From positions 558,001 to 622,000 of the forward strand of contig CAVPWE010000005.1 in assembly GCA_963709485.1 (NCBI GenBank): 64,000 nucleotides of DNA, read 5' to 3'. Positions 58,897 through 64,000 of the stretch are shown piece after piece. This stretch comes from JAXDBM01 sp963709485. Its GTDB lineage: Bacteria; Desulfobacterota; Syntrophia; Syntrophales; Fen-1087. Below the pieces are notes generated by a model. That model saw nothing but the letters and a program-made list of their open reading frames with translations. It made no database searches and had not been told where the DNA came from. Both the position numbers and the translations under genes were made by a program. Every line of letters starts with the position of its first letter. Within the stretch, counting starts at the first letter, position 1.

Positions 58897-60867
58897 GTGG
58901 GCAAATCAATCACGCGGAAACTGGTGGAAGGGCATATCGCGGAGGGAGCATGGGACCCGGGAGCGGAAATCGCCATCCGGATCGATCAGACGCTTACGCA
59001 GGACGCGACGGGCACCATGGCCTATCTGCAGTTCGAAGCCACGGGCATGACGAAGATCGCCACGGAACTCGCGGTCAGCTACATCGATCACAATACGATA
59101 CAAATCGGGTTCGAGAATGCCGATGACCACAGATATCTGCAGTCCATCGCCGCCCGGTACGGGATCGTTCTCTCACGCGCCGGAAACGGCATCTGCCACC
59201 AGGTGCATCTCGAACGGTTCGGCAAGCCGGGCAGGACGCTGCTCGGTTCCGATTCCCACACGCCGACCTGCGGCGGCATCGGCATGATCGCCATCGGCGC
59301 CGGTGGGCTGGATGTCGCGCTCGCGATGGGCGGGGCCCCGTTCTATCTCGCCTGCCCCAGAGTCGTGAAAATCAATTTGACCGGACGGCTGAAGCCGTGG
59401 GTAGCGGCTAAAGACGTGATTCTCGAAGTCCTGCGCATTTTCGGAACCCGGGGCAACGTCAACGCGGTTTTCGAATACGGCGGCCCCGGCGTGAAAACCC
59501 TTTCCGTTCCGGAACGTGCGACCATTGCGAACATGGGCGCGGAATGCGGCGTCACCACGTCGGTCTTTCCCAGCGACGACGTGACCCGGACGTTTCTCCG
59601 GGCGCAGGGACGACTCTCCGACTGGTCCGAGATCGCCGCGGACGGGGATGCGCAGTACGATCAGGTTATCCAGATCGACCTGTCCCGGCTTGTGCCGCTG
59701 TCGGCGACCCCGCACTCGCCGGGCAATATCGCCACGGTCGCGTCGCTGCAGGGGATTCCGGTGGACCAGGTCTGCATCGGCTCCTGCACCAACTCGTCCT
59801 ACAAGGACCTCGCTACTGTCGCGCGCATCATGAAGGGCCGCGTCGCCGCGCCGAACGTGAGCCTGGTCATCGCACCCGGATCCCGGCAGGTCCTGCAGAA
59901 TATCGAAAAAGCCGGGCGCCTGGGCGACCTCATCGCCTCCGGCGCGCGGATCGACCCGGCTGCCTGCGGGTTCTGCATCGGCAACAGCCAGTCGCCGTCG
60001 ACGGGAGGGGTTTCGCTGCGTACGTCCAACCGCAACTTTGAGGGCCGGTCCGGCACCCGGGATGCCAAAGTCTATCTGGTCTCTTGCGAGACGGCGGCCG
60101 CCGCGGCCATCACGGGGAAAATCACGGACCCGCGGAAACTCGGGATGCGCTATCCCAGAGTCGCCATGCCGGGGAAATTTCTGATCGACGACCGGATGTT
60201 CGTCTTTCCGAAACCCGTTGCGGATGGATCCGCGGTCGAGATTTTTCGCGGTCCGAACATCGGTCTCCCTCCGACCAGCACCCCCTTCCCCGCCGACCTT
60301 CATGGGGTGGCCACCATCAAGGTCGGCGACCGGGTTACCACCGATCACATCATCCCGGCGGGCGCCCGGATGAAATACCGTTCCAATGTGCCCAGATACT
60401 CAGAGTTCGTATTTGAGACGCTGGATGCGGGGTTTTCCGCGCGCGCCGCGCAGATTCGCGATGCGGGCAGGCACAACATCATTGTCGGCGGTGCAAGCTA
60501 CGGCGAAGGCTCATCGCGGGAGCATGCGGCCATCTGCCCGATGTTCCTCGGCGTCAAGGTCGTTCTGGCCAAGTCGTTCCAGCGCATTCACATGAATAAC
60601 CTGGTCAATTTCGGCATTCTTCCCGTTACCTTCAGGCATGAGGCGGATTATGAAAGGATCGAACAGGGCGATGAGTTCGAAATTGCCGGTGCAGCCGAAT
60701 CCATCGCAGGGGGCAGGCCGCTGGTGTTCATGAACATAACCAAGAGAGCGGAGATCGAGGTCTCGTACAGCCTGACCGAGCGGCAGAAGCGGATCGTGCT
60801 TGCCGGCGGCCTGCTGTCCATGCAGCGAAAGAAGGCGCAAGGCGATTTCGATGGGCGTCATGGGTGA
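58897..60867 (+). CDS. Aconitate hydratase
   Basis: 656 residues from a GTG start. The [4Fe-4S] ligands are the Cys of CIGSCTNSSYKDL and the two of ACGFCIGN. Substrate-site motifs are LLGSDSHTPTCGGIGMIA, VTTDHIIPAGARMKYRSN and GGASYGEGSSREHAA. The swivel domain is fused at the C-terminus. The length is that of the compact anaerobe and mitochondrial-type aconitases rather than the 890-residue AcnA. It converts citrate to isocitrate and lies between the citrate-lyase-like pair and isocitrate dehydrogenase, on the same strand. Confidence 0.92.
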   Translation: MGKSITRKLVEGHIAEGAWDPGAEIAIRIDQTLTQDATGTMAYLQFEATGMTKIATELAVSYIDHNTIQIGFENADDHRYLQSIAARYGIVLSRAGNGICHQVHLERFGKPGRTLLGSDSHTPTCGGIGMIAIGAGGLDVALAMGGAPFYLACPRVVKINLTGRLKPWVAAKDVILEVLRIFGTRGNVNAVFEYGGPGVKTLSVPERATIANMGAECGVTTSVFPSDDVTRTFLRAQGRLSDWSEIAADGDAQYDQVIQIDLSRLVPLSATPHSPGNIATVASLQGIPVDQVCIGSCTNSSYKDLATVARIMKGRVAAPNVSLVIAPGSRQVLQNIEKAGRLGDLIASGARIDPAACGFCIGNSQSPSTGGVSLRTSNRNFEGRSGTRDAKVYLVSCETAAAAAITGKITDPRKLGMRYPRVAMPGKFLIDDRMFVFPKPVADGSAVEIFRGPNIGLPPTSTPFPADLHGVATIKVGDRVTTDHIIPAGARMKYRSNVPRYSEFVFETLDAGFSARAAQIRDAGRHNIIVGGASYGEGSSREHAAICPMFLGVKVVLAKSFQRIHMNNLVNFGILPVTFRHEADYERIEQGDEFEIAGAAESIAGGRPLVFMNITKRAEIEVSYSLTERQKRIVLAGGLLSMQRKKAQGDFDGRHG

Positions 60868-60897
60868 AGGAAAGATCATGCACAGGAGGCCTTGTTA

Positions 60898-62118
60898 ATG
60901 GCGAAGAGGATTGTCACAAGGAACTTGATCGTGGAGATGGACGGCGACGAGATGACGCGCGTCATGTGGGCAATGATCAAGGAAAAGCTCCTTGCGCCCC
61001 ATGTGGAGCTCCGGACGGAATACTACGATCTCGGGCTCGGGAAGCGGAATGAAACGGATGACCGGATCACCCACGAAGCCGCGGCGGCCGTCAAGCGGCA
61101 CGGCGTGGGCGTCAAGTGCGCGACGATCACCCCGGACAAGAACCGCGTCCGGGAGTACAGCCTCAAGCAGGAATGGAAGTCCCCGAACGGCACCATCCGG
61201 GATCAACTGGACGGCACGGTGTTCCGCAAGCCCATCCTGGTGAACAATATCCGGCCTGCCGTCCGCTCCTGGAACAAGCCCATCATTGTGGGCAGGCACG
61301 CCTACGGCGACGTTTACAAGAACACCGAGTTCCGGGTGCCCGGCGCCGGCCGCGCGGAGCTGGTTTACACCGACGACCGGGGGCAGGAGATCTTTCGCGG
61401 CACCATCCAGGAGTTCCGGAACGGAGGCGGCATCATCCAGGCCATTCACAATACCGACGCTTCCATCCGCAGCTTTGCGAAGTCCTGCATGGCCTACGCA
61501 CTGGACCAGAAGGTGGATCTCTGGTTCGGCGCGAAGGACACCATCTCGAAGACCTACGACGGGACGTTCCGGGACATCTTCGCGGAGACCTTCGAGACGG
61601 AGTACCGGGACCGGTTCGCGGCGGCCGGCATCGCGTTCAACTTCACCCTCATCGACGACACCGTGGCCCGCATCATGAAGTCCGAGGGCGGCATGCTCTG
61701 GGCCTGCAAGAACTACGACGGCGATGTGATGTCCGACATGGTGGCCTCGGCCTTCGGTTCGCTGGCGATGATGACATCCGTACTGGTAAGCCCGCACGGA
61801 TGGATTGTGTATGAAGCGGCACACGGCACGGTTCAGAGGCACTACTACAAGCACCTGCAGGGAGAGGCGACCTCCTCGAACTGCATGGCCACCCTGTTCG
61901 CATGGACCGGCGCCCTCCGCAAGCGCGGGGAGCTGGACGGGACGGATCCCCTGGTCTCCTTTGCGGATGCCGTGGAGAAAGCGGCCCTGGCCACCGTGGA
62001 AAAAGGCGTCATGACCGGAGACCTGGCAAAGCTCGCAGACCCGCCGGCGCAGAAAATCTGTGGGACCGCGGAGTTCATCGATGAGATCGGCGGCATGCTG
62101 GAGACCGTCTGGCAGTGA
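60898..62118 (+). CDS. icd: NADP-dependent isocitrate dehydrogenase
   Basis: 406 residues of the eukaryote-like (type II) NADP-IDH group: VEMDGDEMTRVMWAMIKEKL, ITPDKNRVREY, GTVFRKPILVNNIRPAVRSWNKPIIVGRHAYGDVYKNTEF with the isocitrate-binding Arg/Tyr set, ENYDGDV-like CKNYDGDVMSDM, and EAAHGTVQRHYYKH. It interconverts isocitrate and 2-oxoglutarate plus CO2. The ATG is preceded by AGGAGG; it follows aconitase after about 30 bases. In the reductive direction it would fix CO2. Confidence 0.94.
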   Translation: MAKRIVTRNLIVEMDGDEMTRVMWAMIKEKLLAPHVELRTEYYDLGLGKRNETDDRITHEAAAAVKRHGVGVKCATITPDKNRVREYSLKQEWKSPNGTIRDQLDGTVFRKPILVNNIRPAVRSWNKPIIVGRHAYGDVYKNTEFRVPGAGRAELVYTDDRGQEIFRGTIQEFRNGGGIIQAIHNTDASIRSFAKSCMAYALDQKVDLWFGAKDTISKTYDGTFRDIFAETFETEYRDRFAAAGIAFNFTLIDDTVARIMKSEGGMLWACKNYDGDVMSDMVASAFGSLAMMTSVLVSPHGWIVYEAAHGTVQRHYYKHLQGEATSSNCMATLFAWTGALRKRGELDGTDPLVSFADAVEKAALATVEKGVMTGDLAKLADPPAQKICGTAEFIDEIGGMLETVWQ

Positions 62119-62268
62119 GGCGAAAGCCCGGTCCCGCGATCCGGTTGCGAGCAGGGGCCGGCGGCCCGATCACGAACCGGACGGGATGAAATGCAGGGGC
62201 TTCGCCGGCCTGTTCTTTGGCAGATCGCGGGAATCCCGGACATTGCGACGAATTCCTGATGGAACGCG

Positions 62269-63357
62269 TTATTCCGGAGTACCCTGCGCGTATGTCCGGA
62301 TGGCCTCTTCCGCCCGCAGGACCCTCAGGCCGCCTTCGGCAAGGGCCGCCATTTCGTCCTCGCCGGGATAGACAAAGACGGGCGCGAGAAACCGGGTGCG
62401 CTCTTCGATCCAGCCCGTCAGCATCCCGGAGTGGGCCAGCCCGCCGGTGATGATGATCCCGTCGATCCGCCCTTTCAGGACGGCGCTCATGGCGCCGATT
62501 TCCTTGGCGATCTGGTAGGCCATGGCCTCAAAAATCAGCCCTGCCTTCCGGTCGCCCGCTTTCACCATCCCTTCCACTTTCTGTGCGTCCGTCGTGCCCA
62601 GGTAGGCCGCCAGGCCGCCCTGACCGACCAGCCGTCCCTGGAGCTGTTTCCGGTCCAGTCTTCCCGAGAATGCCAGGTCGAGAAGATCCAAGGTGGGAAG
62701 CGCGCCGGCCCGCTCCGGCGTGAAAGGCCCTTCCGCGAGGCCGTGGGTGCAGTCCACAACACGTCCCCGCACGTGGGCGCCGACGGTGACGCCGCCTCCC
62801 AGGTGGGCCACAATCGCGTTGATCTCCTCGTAAATTTTCCCGAGTTCGGCGGCATACTTTCGGGCCGCCATTTTCTGGTTCAGGGCGTGAAAGGCGCTTT
62901 TGCGCTCAATTTCAGGAATGCCGGAGACCCTGGCCAGGGGCTCGAATTCATCGGTGCTCGGGGGATCGATGACGATGGCGGGCATGCCGAATTGCCTGGA
63001 GAACGAATGGGCCATGGACGGTCCCAGGGCCGAAGGGTGTTTCCCGTATTTGCCTTGCAGAAGATCGCTCCGCATCCGCTCGTCGATTTTATAAGCCCCG
63101 GCGGGCGCCGGTTTTCCCAGGCCGCCGCGGCTGACGACCATGTCGATCCCGTCGAGCGCGATCCTGTTTTTCTCCAGGAACTTGCGCACATCCCCCTCGC
63201 GCCGGGGAAGCTGCTCCTCCAGCGAGGAAAAGCCGGCCAGGTCCTCGGCCCGGTAGCGGATGTTTTCAAGGGCCACGGGTTCGCTTCCCGAGAAGCAGGC
63301 GACCTTCGTGGAAGTGGATCCCACGTTGATGACAAGAAGACGGTGTTCTTTACCCAT
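62269..63357 (-). CDS. buk: Butyrate kinase
   Basis: 362 residues of the acetate/butyrate kinase (ASKHA) family: LLVINVGSTSTKVACF, DMVVSRGGLGKPAPAGAYKI, SAFHALNQKMAARKYA, NAIVAHLGGGVTVGAHVRGRVVDCTHGLAEGPFTPERAG, and GIIITGGLAHSGMLTGWIEERT. The GPFTPERAG motif marks butyrate kinase rather than acetate kinase. It makes butyrate and ATP from butyryl phosphate, or the reverse during activation. The start overlaps the upstream phosphate butyryltransferase gene by about eight bases. Confidence 0.94.
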   Translation of the reverse strand: MGKEHRLLVINVGSTSTKVACFSGSEPVALENIRYRAEDLAGFSSLEEQLPRREGDVRKFLEKNRIALDGIDMVVSRGGLGKPAPAGAYKIDERMRSDLLQGKYGKHPSALGPSMAHSFSRQFGMPAIVIDPPSTDEFEPLARVSGIPEIERKSAFHALNQKMAARKYAAELGKIYEEINAIVAHLGGGVTVGAHVRGRVVDCTHGLAEGPFTPERAGALPTLDLLDLAFSGRLDRKQLQGRLVGQGGLAAYLGTTDAQKVEGMVKAGDRKAGLIFEAMAYQIAKEIGAMSAVLKGRIDGIIITGGLAHSGMLTGWIEERTRFLAPVFVYPGEDEMAALAEGGLRVLRAEEAIRTYAQGTPE

Positions 63358-64000
63358 TGCGTCCTCCCTTCCCGCAAAGCAGGCTTGCCAGGGCGATTTC
63401 CACGATCCGGTTTTCATCGGAGACGAAAGGCATCTTCAGGATCACGGGGTTTGATGTTCCCATGACCACCCCCGCCGTCTGCATGTGGCCGAAAAACACC
63501 AGGGCCTCGGCCAGAAGATGACCCGTGTCGATCTCGGGGACAAGGTAGATATCCACGTTCCCGGTCACGATGCTCTTCAGCCCTTTGCGTTCCGCCGCAA
63601 CCTGACTCAGGGCGCAATCGATGTCGAGCGGCCCTTCCACAACGGCGTTCCCGAATTGACGGCGCTCCGCCATTTTGGAGAGAATCGCCGCGTCGAGGGT
63701 CGAGGGGATTCCGGGATTGACCTGCTCGATCGCGGCCAGGACGGCCGTCTTCGGCTGCTCCATCCCCAGCCTGCGGGCGAGCTGCAGGGCATTTTCGAGG
63801 ATGGCCTGCTTTTCCGCAATGCCGGGGCAGTTGTTCAGGTATGTGTCTGTGATCAGGATCAGTTTGTCCCGCTTTAAAAGCTCAAAGAGGGAGACATAAC
63901 TTGCCACCCGGCCGGTCTTCAGGCCGCTGTTCTTGTCGAGCACGGCGTCCATCAGCTCCTGGTGGGCAATGCCCCCCTGCATCAGGATGTCGGCATGGCC
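63350..64000 (-). CDS. ptb: Phosphate butyryltransferase, C-terminal part
   Basis: The gene runs off the right edge; about 216 codons are visible. The family pattern is clear: HADILMQGGIAHQELMDAVL, SYVSLFEL, LITDTYLNNCPGIAEKQAILENAL, MAERRQFGNAVVEGPLDIDCAL, IYLVPEIDTGHLLAEALVFFGHMQTAGVVMGTSNPVIL. It interconverts butyryl-CoA plus phosphate and butyryl phosphate plus CoA. It is coupled to butyrate kinase and the two should form one operon. Confidence 0.93.
   Translation of the reverse strand, partial: GHADILMQGGIAHQELMDAVLDKNSGLKTGRVASYVSLFELLKRDKLILITDTYLNNCPGIAEKQAILENALQLARRLGMEQPKTAVLAAIEQVNPGIPSTLDAAILSKMAERRQFGNAVVEGPLDIDCALSQVAAERKGLKSIVTGNVDIYLVPEIDTGHLLAEALVFFGHMQTAGVVMGTSNPVILKMPFVSDENRIVEIALASLLCGKGGRNG

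Noticed and set aside
1..64000. CRISPR arrays, integrase-type attachment sites, prophage genes
   Set aside because: No regularly spaced repeats, no tRNA-flanking direct repeats and no phage structural or integrase genes apart from the IS3 transposase were seen.

Overview
The window looks like one chromosomal segment of a strictly anaerobic deltaproteobacterium, most likely a Syntrophus/Smithella-type syntroph. This assignment is inferred from gene content (CoA ligases, a B12-dependent acyl-CoA mutase operon, phosphotransbutyrylase-butyrate kinase, rubrerythrin, TAXI-TRAP transport) and from the protein style; no search was run. There are no tRNA, rRNA or CRISPR loci. Most genes are GC-rich. 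An AT-richer stretch at about 37.5-43.1 kb carries an insertion sequence and long gene-poor gaps.

Layout. 1-8 kb: the end of gatB, mtnA, then small housekeeping and redox genes (cyclophilin, flavin reductase, cupin, Cys-tRNA(Pro) deacylase-like protein, a thioredoxin with two zinc ribbons, a rubredoxin-like protein, NUDIX hydrolase, GGDEF sensor). 8.4-15.3 kb: a nucleoside-recognition membrane protein, a phenylacetate-CoA ligase/ACT/kinase-like group, small membrane proteins, and rtcB with archease. 15.3-25.5 kb: the replication and partition block on the minus strand, in transcription order rsmG-parA-parB-dnaA-dnaN-gyrB-gyrA, with no recF. 25.6-31 kb: a TrmJ-like methyltransferase, a DUF2284 protein, corrinoid adenosyltransferase, and a minus-strand operon of mutase large subunit, B12-binding subunit and MeaB GTPase. 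31.4-38.8 kb: a DUF6125-like protein, an MtnA paralogue, a BtuF-like binding protein, an acyl-CoA synthetase, a double-hotdog dehydratase and a DUF374 acyltransferase. 39.5-42.8 kb: an IS3-family element and a small Fe-S-type cluster (DUF134 regulator, NifX-like, NifU-like, FmdB zinc ribbon). 43.2-47.5 kb: a cobalamin uptake locus (btuC, btuD, btuB) with two cobalamin riboswitches. 47.6-55.2 kb: uppP, rubrerythrin, then a run of frame-broken genes (a Cache protein, a dehydrogenase and a TRAP permease) followed by intact DUF1850 and TAXI binding-protein genes. 55.5-62.1 kb: an ATP-citrate-lyase-like pair, aconitase and NADP isocitrate dehydrogenase in one operon. 62.3-64 kb: butyrate kinase and the 3' part of a phosphate butyryltransferase gene.

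How the parts fit. B12 is a recurring theme: uptake (btuF, btuCD, btuB), adenosylation (cobO-type), and a B12-dependent mutase with its GTPase chaperone. The mutase has Phe and Gln where methylmalonyl-CoA mutases have Tyr and Arg. That is the known signature of isobutyryl-CoA mutase, so the methylmalonyl-CoA label is doubtful. A candidate role is a carbon-skeleton rearrangement feeding butyrate, as in the proposed Smithella propionate dismutation route; Ptb-Buk would then conserve the thioester energy as ATP. The citrate-lyase-like large subunit keeps its phosphohistidine and two citrate-synthase-type catalytic residues but has Asn in place of the first catalytic His. Its citryl-CoA lyase activity is therefore an open question.
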